From: Chrysomallon squamiferum
Lineage: Eukaryota > Mollusca > Gastropoda > Neomphalida > Peltospiridae
Assembly: GCA_012295275.1 (NCBI GenBank)
Contig: CM022671.1
Coordinates: 15,576,956-15,640,955, forward strand
Length of the DNA stretch: 64,000 bases
Reading direction: 5' to 3'
The notes under the pieces are model-generated. The model did no database searches, had not been told where the DNA came from, and was given only the letters and a program-made list of their open reading frames with translations. Positions 27,501 to 38,425 of this stretch are shown here, one piece after another. The first letter of the stretch is position 1; each line of letters begins with the position of its first letter. The position numbers were made by a program, and so were the translations under genes.

Positions 27501-30500
27501 TGGAAAGTGCAAGGAAATTATTATTATTATGATTGTTGTTATTATTATTAATTAGTATAGTGATTTTTTTTTTTTTAACTTTTATTTCTAGCTAAGGACA
27601 ATATTTTGAGACTGCTTATATTATGAAATAATTCATGTTATTATTTTTACCTTTTATTTCTAGCTGTCCATTAACAAGACCAGGTTTTGGTACAATATTT
27701 CTTTTATAGTTTCCGTTGTTACAATCTTCAAAAACATGGAACATTTCTGACACTCTAGTTGTATAACCAGCTAATTCAGTGATCTGAAAAATTAAAAGAA
27801 CAGTAATTATTCAATAAACAAAATAATTTTAAAAAATTAAATTTCGTACATTTTTATAATTTATGCAGAAACAAATCATACACGCACATACTGCTGTTTA
27901 GTGGAATATCAAAATATCTTTTACAGACATTAGTATGTGTATATAAACATACACACACCTCCACACAAGCACTCCGAAATCTATTTATGTCACCATCTGT
28001 ATTTAAACACACATTTACATTTTCACAGATAGATAATTATGACAATTTCAGCAGAAACTACAGAAAATTATATGAATTGTTTCATCTTTTTTCCTATGTG
28101 GAAAATGAAACATACTTCTTTGTAAGAAGAAATCAACCTCTCAATAGCATCTGCCGTGCTAATAAGTAGATTTCTGGCTGTTGTGAAAGATCTAGTTCTT
28201 TCACTGACACCACCATCAGGATCTTCATCAACTTTAGAACCTAGATAATGAAAGAAACAATCTAACATTAAATATACAGTAACTAACCCAAAGAAGTCAG
28301 CAACATGTTACCCTAATCAACAGATTAGTTTATAATCATACATAAGAACATCCCTCACTGCAGTGTAGACTGAATAATTGACCTGAATTTTAAAATAAAT
28401 ATTTCTATTGAATAACATTCTTCTGAATTACAGTCTGGGTCCAAATTCCAAGAAACATAAACTTCATTATATAAAAAAATGTTTACAGAATTTGAGGATA
28501 TTTAGGAAACAATTATTCTCAACATTGTTTTTCATAATGTTATAAATGAATGGTATACAATTCTATCTACTGGTTTGGCTCCCTGCCATATTCACTGACA
28601 GTCAAAACCAGTTAGTACATGAGACTAGGAGAAGGCACATATTTATTACCTGCAAGATTTAAAAGCATGTGTGAAGTACAGGCTTGCTATATTATGCACC
28701 CATTTTGTTTCACAGGTGGACAAAACTGTACGTGCTGGTATAAATATTAATTCATTTATAATTTTACTGACTGTATAAAGTCAATATATGACTAGTTCAG
28801 CATGTGTTCTGAGCATGAATTTATACCAATCACACTATAAGCTTTTAATTAAGTTTATAGGTTAGATGAAAAACTTTATGTAGAATGGATTACATGCCAG
28901 ATATAAAGAAGGGGCAGGCAACTCTTGGCCCTGATTGATTTTCAGCTTAGTATGACCTAAAGTCAATTTAGCATAAAAAAAGCTACATGGAACTCTGTGA
29001 CAGATTTTGTCTTTTGGCCTACTTTTTGTGAATACCCCCACCCCCTTTTGATTTCCACTTATTAATAGCAAATATTTTTGTTACTCTGCTGTAGTGGGTA
29101 AATTCTAAATGTTAAAAACAAAACAATCCACTTACCATCCCTTCGGACGCCCCACCCTGACATTATGGGAATAGCAACCATGACCAATCCACTAGCACTC
29201 CATAGATATTTCATAAGAAATTGTTCCAGCATGATATACCAAAGTCGTTTTAAGTAGATTATGCTCATTTGGTCAGCTAACGACTTGAAACATCTTGTAA
29301 GATGTCTCTTTTCAATCTATATTGAAATGAAATGTGTCACTTATATGAAAAGCAAATCATTAAACATTTTATGTTTGTTTTTACCCCTAAAATATAATAA
29401 TAGAGTAAAACAAATAAATAAAATAATCTACAAGATCCAGATTCAACAGTGCTCATAACTAATGCAGTAAGATTCAGAGATTAAAATAATCAAAAGTAAT
29501 CATAAGAATTTAAAGTGAAAGATTATATAACTGCATTTACATAACCCTTGTTTTATTTATTTATTTATTTTTTTTATATATAGTAAGAATTGTTTTAATC
29601 TTAGTTATATTTAATAACACATCCTTTATTTAAAAAAATATATATGTACCTCAGAACTTGATCTTTTTAACAAGTAAATATATTTTAACTCTTACATTTT
29701 GTTTCCTGAATATTAGTTACTAATCCAATAATCATATTAACAGTAATTATAATATTTAGTTATATATAACCTTGTGTCCACCATAAAATGCTATTTCTTC
29801 AGCATTGGTAATTATTCTTGAATGCATAAATCTAAGAATCCCTCTTCGTTTTGCTTCCTCTGCAACAAGTTTTCCAAATTTTGGTGACACTGCTCTTAGG
29901 ATGTAGGCAGTTACAACAATTGATAAAGATCCTATTGTTACAGGGATTCTAGAACTTGCTCCTCTGCTAGTTGCTAGCCTGTACAGTGTATATGACATGA
30001 GAGCTACATCCAAAAGTGGCTTGGTTAAATGTGAGTACAGATGTGCCAGTGCTGAAGTAAATGATATTATGTCTTCTGTCAAACATTGGTCAGCATTTGT
30101 AAGACGACTGTCTAAATTACTAACTCTATAGTATGTCTGTCTGCTAAAATACATGTCATATGCATGGTTGACTAATCGACTGCGCAATGCCAATGCTAAA
30201 TTGCTCTCCAGATAACGGATTAAACTGTTGATAAATGTTGCTGGCACTGCCAGGAGAAGCCATTTTGACAGCTGTATCATGAACTTTTTCACATCTCTTT
30301 GTACAATAGTCTTAACAATAGCTCCATCTAATGTGGCCACATATATTGAAAGGAATGTTCTTGTAATTAAACTCAAGGTATGCAAAAACAACAATCCAAA
30401 TTCCTTGCACCAAATCTTAGGAATGACGATTTTAAGTAGATATTTCAGTTGTTTGAAAAACTGCTTATCGACAGTTGGTGATCGTTTATTGTCACCAGAC

Positions 30501-30694
30501 GAATATTTACTTTGTGTATCCTTTTCTCGAGAACCTCTGGATTTTTTTTCTACAAGCGATAAGCCAATTAACTTTGCCAACTGAGGACAATACCGTTTAA
30601 CACCAAAGGCTGCTAAAACACAAACAGTAGCTCCCAGTGCTAATTTTCTTTTTGAAATTTTCACTCGGCTTGTTGCATATAATAGTTTAGACAT
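24590..30694 (-). CDS. ABCD1/ABCD2-like: Peroxisomal ABC half-transporter, ABCD1/ABCD2 (ALDP/ALDRP) type, complete, 10 exons
   Basis: Imports very-long-chain acyl-CoAs into peroxisomes as a dimer (family knowledge). Exons, transcribed high to low: 29771-30694, 29136-29316, 28116-28240, 27651-27783, 26949-27043, 26430-26575, 25949-26094, 25650-25734, 25160-25285, 24590-24848. All junctions are GT-AG and phases agree; the sum is 2220 nt, 739 aa plus stop (human ABCD2 is 740). The start is the ATG at 30694; the in-frame GTG two codons earlier is not used. Residues 77-95 match the ALDP peroxin-19-binding stretch, and the membrane domain occupies about 95-390. Further motifs: EAA-like segment about 276-302 ending EEIAFYGG, Walker A GPNGCGKS 497-504, Q-loop Q534, signature LSGGE 595-599, Walker B LFALLDE 614-620, H-loop H649, C-terminal LAGIPKMQ. 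All catalytic residues are intact. It could be the pre-duplication ancestor of ABCD1 and ABCD2, so the symbol is open. Only 250 bp separate it from the divergent REDIC1-like gene. Confidence 0.96.
25466..25670 (-). repeat. Tandem duplication including a decayed partial copy of ABCD exon 8
   Basis: AAAATCAAAGTTATACAGTA followed by ATCAAAATCTC occurs at 25466 and 25602 (period 136). In the second copy this intron sequence runs into the true exon 8 end (25650). In the first it runs into a degenerate version of the same exon edge (about 25509-25535), where the donor GT is lost (AAAGAAAGC instead of AGAAGTAAGC, minus strand). It is an intronic pseudo-exon remnant within intron 8. Confidence 0.75.
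28898..29052. mobile_element. Possible degraded hAT-type MITE in ABCD intron 2
   Basis: The left edge AGGGGCAGGCAACTCTTGGCC and the inverted right edge AGGGGGTGGGGGTATTCAC leading to GGCC resemble the CAGGGGNGGGCAA...GGCCC ends of many hAT miniature elements. The island is less A+T rich than the surrounding intron. No 8-bp target duplication was seen. Confidence 0.3.
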
Positions 30695-30944
30695 TTTCAC
30701 TATTATTAACGTAGTATATTTAACATTACATGAAGAACAGTTAATTATATGAGTTTTTAGTCATCTTTCAACATGTGTATATAGTCCTATAAAATGACAG
30801 CGAGACTTTGTACCGATAACCTAACATTTAGTTCGTTGCGCATGCGTTTATATTATGTGAAACTCTAAAATTAATAGCAACTGGGAACCAGCAAATATTT
30901 CGTCGTCTGCTAGTCAATAATAGCAATTTTTAGTGTCTGGAATT
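30695..30944. promoter_or_regulatory. 250-bp bidirectional promoter region between ABCD and REDIC1
   Basis: The two start codons are head to head and only 250 bp apart, so both 5' UTRs and core promoters must fit here unless upstream noncoding exons exist. The stretch is less A+T rich in its middle (about 30,800-30,850) and contains TGCGCATGCG at 30837-30846, ten of eleven bases of the palindromic NRF1 consensus. NRF1 sites are typical of TATA-less bidirectional housekeeping promoters and are also frequent at germline genes. No TATA box at a sensible distance is evident. Promoter function is inferred from position and motif. Confidence 0.7.
30837..30846. promoter_or_regulatory. NRF1-like palindromic site
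   Basis: TGCGCATGCG matches the NRF1 core except for the last base (T follows instead of C). It lies 143 bp from the ABCD ATG and 99 bp from the REDIC1 ATG, close to the centre of the intergenic space. It is one of few CpG-containing motifs in an A+T-rich neighbourhood. Confidence 0.5.
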
Positions 30945-31254
30945 ATGAATTGGATTGGAGGAGTAAGAAATAGGGTAAAATTTCAGAAAGAACGGAAAGC
31001 ACAGAAGGTATGTGATGGGCATTCATGTGCAAGTATTGAGTTTTATAAAATTATAACGGAGGTGGATAGTTAGCGAAGAACACTAAAACTTATAGTAAAA
31101 GTATAATAAATATTTTGAAATGTTATTTACTTCATAATATCATTATTATTCCATATTCCTTGCACAGAAGACTGTAAATTAGTTTAATAATATAAAAATA
31201 TATAAAATATCATGATTAGCGTATTCTTAACCTGTCATTATTTATTTATTTATT

Positions 31255-31301
<47 letters not shown>

Positions 31302-34300
31302 GTGTTTTTTTTTTTTTTTTTTTTTTAAAGGAATTTTTTGAAAGAAAAAAGTTTGAAGTGCCACAAAACAGACTGAAGGCAATGTCAACACCATGTCTGA
31401 AAAGGAATTCAGTTAGTCAAGATCTTTTGGCATTGCAAACCATTAATCATGCACATTCAACACCAAAACTGGGTAAAAAATATGTCTTTATGCATTACTA
31501 ATTTAGATTCTCCTAATTTTTGAAACAAAACACTGTGTTATTAATGTTTTAGTATATATGACTATAAAGTGTATAGAGACAAAGTTGATACCAAAACACT
31601 TTATTAGAAAGATAAAAAAAATAAGTACTTTAGTTTATTTTGAATCGTAATCTTGTATCCATATACTTGTTTAGATATGATTTATTATTATTAACTTTTT
31701 ATATTTATTTTTATGTCAGCAGGAACTGATAAACCAAAATCAGTGAGGTCTTATAAGTCTTTTACTTGTTGGAGATTTTGTTTTACACATATATATATAT
31801 TAAATTTTGAAAAGTGTGTCCCAATATGCTTCCAAGGACAGAGAATGCCAATTGTATTTTGGTTTATAATTTTTGGATAATGAATCAGTGGTTATTAATG
31901 CAGATTAATTACTTGACTAAAACCATTTTTAATACATCACTAGCTTTATTGAAATAACAAACAAGATTATTTGTATATGCACTCCAATCTGACCATCTCA
32001 TTTTCTGAGACTTCTTTGTATATATATGAATAATGTTATTTGATATACCTTAAAAATGTTCATGCAAAAAATCTCCACTGAATTGGGTTTTTAATCTTCT
32101 ATTTGGATTTATATTCATATTTGGATTGAAATAAATACCATGTGTGAAGCATATTTATTATACTGAATAATGATTTAAATTCAACAGCTGTATCTGTTTT
32201 ACATTTTTTGTATGTAAATACATGAGTTATTGTTTCAAATCAGCAGCATAATTATTATCACAGTCATCATCATTATTAATATTATTATATTTTATTTAAA
32301 TATGTATGTGTGGGGGTCTGTGTATGTGTGTTTGTGTGTGCAAGAGAGGGGAAGAAAAATGTACAGATGACTGTACTTTGTTTCTGGTGTAAGTATACAA
32401 TTAAATTTTTTTTTATTCATATCAGTTTATCTGCTATTTCTTGTCAAGAAACATTTACAATATTTCATTCGTGATGCTTATCTTTGTATATTAATGTTGT
32501 TGAGAAAACTAATCTAATAAATGCATTTTTTTTCTTAAAATAACCAATATTTTATAAATATTGATTATGATAAAATAACTGAAAAAGGATAATATTCAGT
32601 TTGTAATTACAAAAGTTGACAAATACCAGTGTTTCTATATTCTGTGAGTGTTAATTAATATTTTTTTCTTATAATTAAATGTCTTGTTAATTAATGTTTG
32701 AATATGTGGGAAGATTAATGTTTTCAATATTTATAATAACAAAAAAAACTGATTAAAATTAAACAAATAAAGAACAGTTATATCTTGGTTAAGTTTTTGG
32801 CATTCAGATATATTTTTATTTTAATATATTTTCTTTTGTTTCATTAAAATATAAACATTTTCTGTCAAAAGAGAAACTATCATTAATTTCTATTGATCAA
32901 ACTGGAATCTATAAAAAAAAAAAAAAAAAAAGCAGTTCTCTCTTTATTTTTAATTTACTATTAACATATGTGTACTGCATATGCAAAATGGATCTCATAA
33001 TCTTTTCAAAATGTTATGTTTCAATAAAAATGTTCTTGTTGACATTTAGCCAAAACATCTGTAAAGAGGGTAGATCTTGAAGGATTTCGGTCCATAGTAA
33101 AAGGAAGAAGATGTAGAGAAATAGAATTACCTACTTCACCTAATGAGACATCATCAGTGCTGGACCTTATGGAAAAAAGTTTCTATAAAAGGTATTTTAA
33201 TTGTGAGGGAAATAAAGAATAAACCCAGAAAGACAACAAAAAATATTACCATTGCCATCATCCATCCACAAAAGAAAATTACAAAAAGTATGAAGAAAAA
33301 CAACTAGAATATATAAGAAAAGCATGCGTCTGTTACAAATTATACCTCGTACCAGAAAGACAAAGAAAAAAAAAAAGAGAAAAAGATAACTGTTCATTAA
33401 TAGTGAATGTTTTTGTGTCAGTTTTTACTGCATTGGAATGAGAAAAAAAAAAGATATTTATTTTCTTATTTTTTTAATTTATTGTTTTGTTTATTCATTC
33501 ATTCATTTGCTTGTTTACTTTTCTATTATATTGCTTATTTATTTATTTAAATTATTTCTCTGGTGTATTTTATTCATAAAAGGATATCATAATATAAAAA
33601 CTTTGAGAAACATAAAAATTTATATCTAAACTGAGGTAAAATTACTTCAAGGAGATAGAATATTGTTTTCATAATAAGCACTTTATTTTGATTATTGAAA
33701 TATTATAAAGCCTCAGGAAAATGTCTCTCTTTTTAAAAAGAAAAGAACACACACGCATTAAAATAAAATCCTTTTGGTTATTTTTATTATAGTAAATATC
33801 TAGGACAAAATTCAGACGACTTATTCTGTCCATCTGACAGACCTCCAAGGAAAAAAGATGACAGCAACACAAAAATTCAGGCTTCCCTTTTACTCTCACC
33901 AGAGAAAACTACCAAAGTATCAGCTCACTCAGCATGTTCTAGCCTTTCAGAGAATTCTTTAAAGTATACCATTATTCCAGAAACAAAACTGCCATATCTT
34001 CAAAAGGAATCTGACAGTTGTCTGCCATTCACAAACAATTCAGAAATAAAACCTTTTCTGTATGAGAATGCAGCTGCTTCTGCAAGTACAGTGGTAAACA
34101 AATTAACAAATAAATATTATATAGCAAGAAATATATACAGAAAACAAAATTTATTAAAAAAAAACAATTGCAAAATTTAATGAAAACAAAAAACCAGCAA
34201 GTATAAAGATAATTGATAAAAGAAAGGTATGATAAATTAATGTTTTTATTCCAAATTAAAATAAAACAAAATAAATAAATAAAATGTTTATCAATGGTTT

Positions 34301-36746
34301 ATTTGAGAATATATTTGAAATAACATTTTATTTCAACGAAGAGTTTTTCATGACAAATGTTTAAATTTTGTTGTAATGTTTATCATTAACAAAATAACTT
34401 CATTAAAGCAGAATTATTTTTTACAATATAAAGAATTTACATGATCATTTAAAAAAATATTTCATCAAATAATATATGAACACAAATGAATTTTTTCATT
34501 ACTTTTTATTCTTTTAGAAATGCAGATTAGCTAATTCTGATTATGCCACTGAAAATCTGACACAAAACTCCAAGCATTTCTTAGAAGACAGCCCAAACAT
34601 ACTTTTAAAAAAATGCAATGCATCGAATTCAAAAAAACTGGATCAAAGAGTTTGCAACATGTGGGTTTCGGAGGATTTTCAGTCCAAACTTGTTAATGAT
34701 GACATTGAAGATTCAGTGGACTACAAATATTTTAAAAGCTCAGGCCACAAATCATTTGGCTATAAACCTCTGAATTTAACTGCTTCACCTTATAAGTCTC
34801 CTGACAAAAGAATTAAATTAGAAATGCCATTCAACACATATTTTCAACACAGCAGAAATATGAATAAAGCTCCTTTTGTGAACAACAGAAGAGATGATAA
34901 TTATTACATAAATGAACTGACACCATTTTTCAGAAAACCATCACCTGAATTTAGGTTTGAGAAATATCAGAAAATTACCAAATGTTTTTCTGAAGGAAAT
35001 AATAGGTATTATCTGATTTATTATTTTCTAAAAAAAAAAAAAATGATAGTTGTAATAAATTTATTAGTTATATGATATTTTGTTTCGAGAAACAAATAAG
35101 AATATAAGTAAATAATATATTATATTAAATTTAACACTGTTTAAGTAATTTTGAAATAAACAAAAAAATCTGAACAAAAAACAAAACTAAAACCAAAAAA
35201 CCTAATAAATACTCAAGTATAATATGTCTGAATTTTTTAACAATGAATTATGCATATTTTTTTCTATTTACTCACATTTTTATTAATTAATTTATAATAC
35301 TTTCAGACAAAAAGGATTTTTCTGGACTTTATCAGAACCAAAAATTCAAGAAAAACATGAAAATAAAAGTAAGGTAAAGATGAATGTTTATATATTTTTC
35401 AATTTATCCAACTAAGCAAACTCCTTGATAATGTTTCTATTTTAGGAAAAGTTATCATGTGCCAAAGTCATTTCTAGTGAACCTTTATTTTAGGGTATTT
35501 TAAGATTCATTAACCTCTGATCTATCAGTTTTTGTGAAATTTCCACAAGGCAGCATTGCATTGGTTAACTCAGTCTTTAACATGTTGTGTGGTAATGCTC
35601 TGTTAATTTTGGTGACATCCAGTTTAGAAATTTCAGAAGTTTTATTTTTATTTCAGATTCTTTTGGACTCGCCCCTGAAACTTCAAGAAAAACATTGCAC
35701 AGAAAATGTTTTTATTCCTCTGAAACCTTCTCCTTGTTCTAGCATCACTGATGAAAACAGCTGTACATTTGGTTGGTAGAAATATATCATAATTAAATAT
35801 GTACTATGCAATTAATAATATTTATAAACAAAAGTTTTATCTGTTTCTTATTTGTTATTACTAATTAAATGTTATATTAAAACTTTTTAAGCTAATCCAT
35901 AATTTTAAATACCATTAACTTCCTACAGCTGATCACAGTAATAAAATCAGTGTAGGTTTCACTCCTAATTGTGTAACTACCGCTGTTCATTAAAACTGTA
36001 ATTGCAGATCAAGCCAGTCAAACAAAGGGTGTTGAGATTACGTGCATTTCAGCTGAGTAAGTGACATCCATTTATATTGCATTTTTTTAAAAGAAATATT
36101 TTCAACACAAAACTGGATCAACATTAAACTTACTGCAGTTAATAATTAAATTGAAAAAAAAAAACAGGCTGTTAGAAAAAAATTATTTCTTTTCCTGTTT
36201 TTAGATGTCCTCAAAATAATCTTAATCAGTCCCTTTAGCTCTCTTGAATTTTTCAAAGAACAGAAAACCATAACTGTAAGTTTGAATTTCTGCAAAAACA
36301 GTAATATCAAATAATTTTAGATTTTCTAATTCAATTCAGAATTGTTTTTTCAGCTCTAAATGTTCAGCAACTGATGAAGTTTTACAAGAAGTAAGATATT
36401 TGCTTTATTTTCATGATAAATAACTGAAGTTTATATAATATTAAAGTTTTAAAAGGGACTATAACACTGTATTTCATTTATTTATTGTATAAAAATATAG
36501 ATTTTAATTCATTTGTTTGTTGCTTCTTATAATCATTATACGGCTTCTTCTTTTTACCTTTTTTTTATAACTAACAGTCAATGTTATCTGTATGTCACTG
36601 ATTTTTACTCTGTTAAATTTTATGCTGAATTGCTATTACTTTTTCAGCTTATTCACCTTGATGACCAAAATGAGGATTTCAAAAATCTCGATATGTCTGA
36701 GAAAGATAGTTTTCCAAAAAGTAATAATTCAGCATCTTACTAGATC

Positions 36747-36782
<36 letters not shown>

Positions 36783-38067
36783 CTGGGTTTTGAAAAAAGA
36801 AAGAAAAATAAATAAATTTGCCAATAATTATTGGGCATTATTATTATATTTATTTTTGGATACCTGTTTTTGATTTCTAAGAAACTTTCCTGTGTGAAAA
36901 TGTTATTAATACATCTAAAAATTATTATTTTAAAGATAGGTTCAAATATATGATAAAAGTTTTAACTTTGGATTAAAATTAATTGTACTAAACAGTAATC
37001 CTGTTTGTTTTTATTAATTATTATTAATTCATTACTCTGTAGCAGAATACCAAATACACTATAACATGATATTATAAGTGGGCTATTATATTTACTGAAA
37101 ATGAATTACTTTTAGAAATATTTAATGCATAAAACTTTTTGAAAAGTTTCAGATGCTAATGATAAAAATAAGGTAGGTAAATGCAAAAGTATTTTATAAC
37201 TAAGGGTATCCTAAATAAATTTATTTTTGTTTTATCTAATGCATTTGTTTTAGACTTATTTAATGCATAGAACGGAAAAAAAGAAATTTCTTACATTTAT
37301 CTTAAGAATAATAATAAGTATAGAAAGACAAAGAAATAATATTCTAATATGAAATATTATTTTCACATAACTATAATGTGTGTTTACGATAAATGTACAT
37401 AAGATTTAAAAAAAGAAAAAGAAATTGAATTTATTTTATTATTATTATTATTTTATTTTTTTTAAAATTTAAAACACAGACCGTAATGGAAGCTGAATTA
37501 CATGACAAGGAATCAGGTAAAGTAACTGAAAATTTCACATCTGGTGATGGGAAACCAAAAAATACTACAGAACTGGTTTCTTCAGTTTTCAAAGCAGAGA
37601 AGACAGAAAAGTTAAATACAACTACTGTTTTAGAAATCTGTGAATTAAGTACAGATGAAAAGCTGTCTGAAGGCAACATGAAACCTGAGAAAGGCAACAT
37701 GCAGGATGATCATTTAGATAACAGTTGCTATAAATCAGAAAATTCTTCCTCTGCCACTTCAACAAAGGACAGTGTTACGTCCTTACAAGTCCCAACATTT
37801 GTTCAGACAAATGTACATAAACTGATAGATGTTTGTACATCACCAATTTTTCAAACTATGGTTGATGTTGGTGTACAGTGGGAAACACCAGAATATCAAA
37901 AGGAATTACAATCTACAGTAACAGATTCTATAGAGAATGTTGATTGTGTTGGTAAGGCAAACAATGGGAATTTTACTTCCTCTGAAGGATGGGAGGATGA
38001 TAAATGTCTGGATTCTCATTCAGAAACAAAGGAGTATACCTACACTCTTAGACCTAGGAAGAAATAA
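30945..38067 (+). CDS. REDIC1: REDIC1 (C12orf40) homologue, predicted regulator of meiotic class I crossover intermediates, 12 exons
   Basis: Vertebrate REDIC1 (formerly C12orf40) binds recombination intermediates and promotes class I crossovers in meiosis (recalled). Recognition rests on the N-terminus: MNWIGGVRNRV followed by KERKAQKEFFERKK closely follows the vertebrate start (MNWVGGSRSRV, then an RRKQKEYFEK segment), and NSVSQDLLAL matches NSAVSLDILNL. Exons: 30945-31007, 31331-31472, 33050-33191, 33793-34093, 34518-35005, 35307-35373, 35657-35771, 36008-36056, 36354-36390, 36648-36720, 37153-37172, 37480-38067. Phases join throughout, giving 2085 nt and 694 aa (human about 652). The middle is Ser/Asn/Lys-rich and probably disordered. 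Residues 628-633, DVGVQW, resemble the C-terminal DAGIQTE and VAIQCD segments of the human protein. Exons 1-5 and 12 are firm. Exons 6-10 rest on splice signals and phase. The 20-nt exon 11 is inferred because it alone restores phase between exons 10 and 12. Confidence 0.85.
31238..31326. repeat. (TTAT)n/(ATT)n and poly(T) tract at the REDIC1 exon 2 acceptor
   Basis: TTTA units, ATT units, then a 24-T run ending five bases before the AG at 31329-31330. The T run doubles as the polypyrimidine tract of this acceptor. Confidence 0.95.
36979..37105 (+). repeat. Dispersed repeat copy A (REDIC1 intron 10)
   Basis: About 125 bp similar in the same orientation to 39160-39290; shared pieces are TTAATTGTACTAAACAGT, TCATTACTCT and TTATTATATTTACTGAA. 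It lies just upstream of the 20-nt exon. Either a small unnamed element or a local segmental duplication. Confidence 0.65.

Positions 38068-38425
<358 letters not shown>

Noticed and set aside
30228-30584. 118-codon plus-strand frame
   Set aside because: Antisense shadow of ABCD exon 1.
30695-30700. Upstream GTG start for ABCD
   Set aside because: Animal genes use ATG, and the ATG at 30694 gives the normal family length.
34659-35075. 138-codon free-standing gene
   Set aside because: It is the middle of REDIC1 exon 5 (34518-35005) running into its intron; the frame continues upstream of the ATG.
35929-35950. Alternative REDIC1 exon after TCCTACAG at 35929
   Set aside because: Its only nearby donor (GTAGGT) gives phase 0, which does not join the following exons. 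The 36008-36056 exon has a better donor (GTAAGT) and the right phase.
37431-37700. 89-codon minus-strand frame
   Set aside because: Antisense shadow of REDIC1 exon 12.
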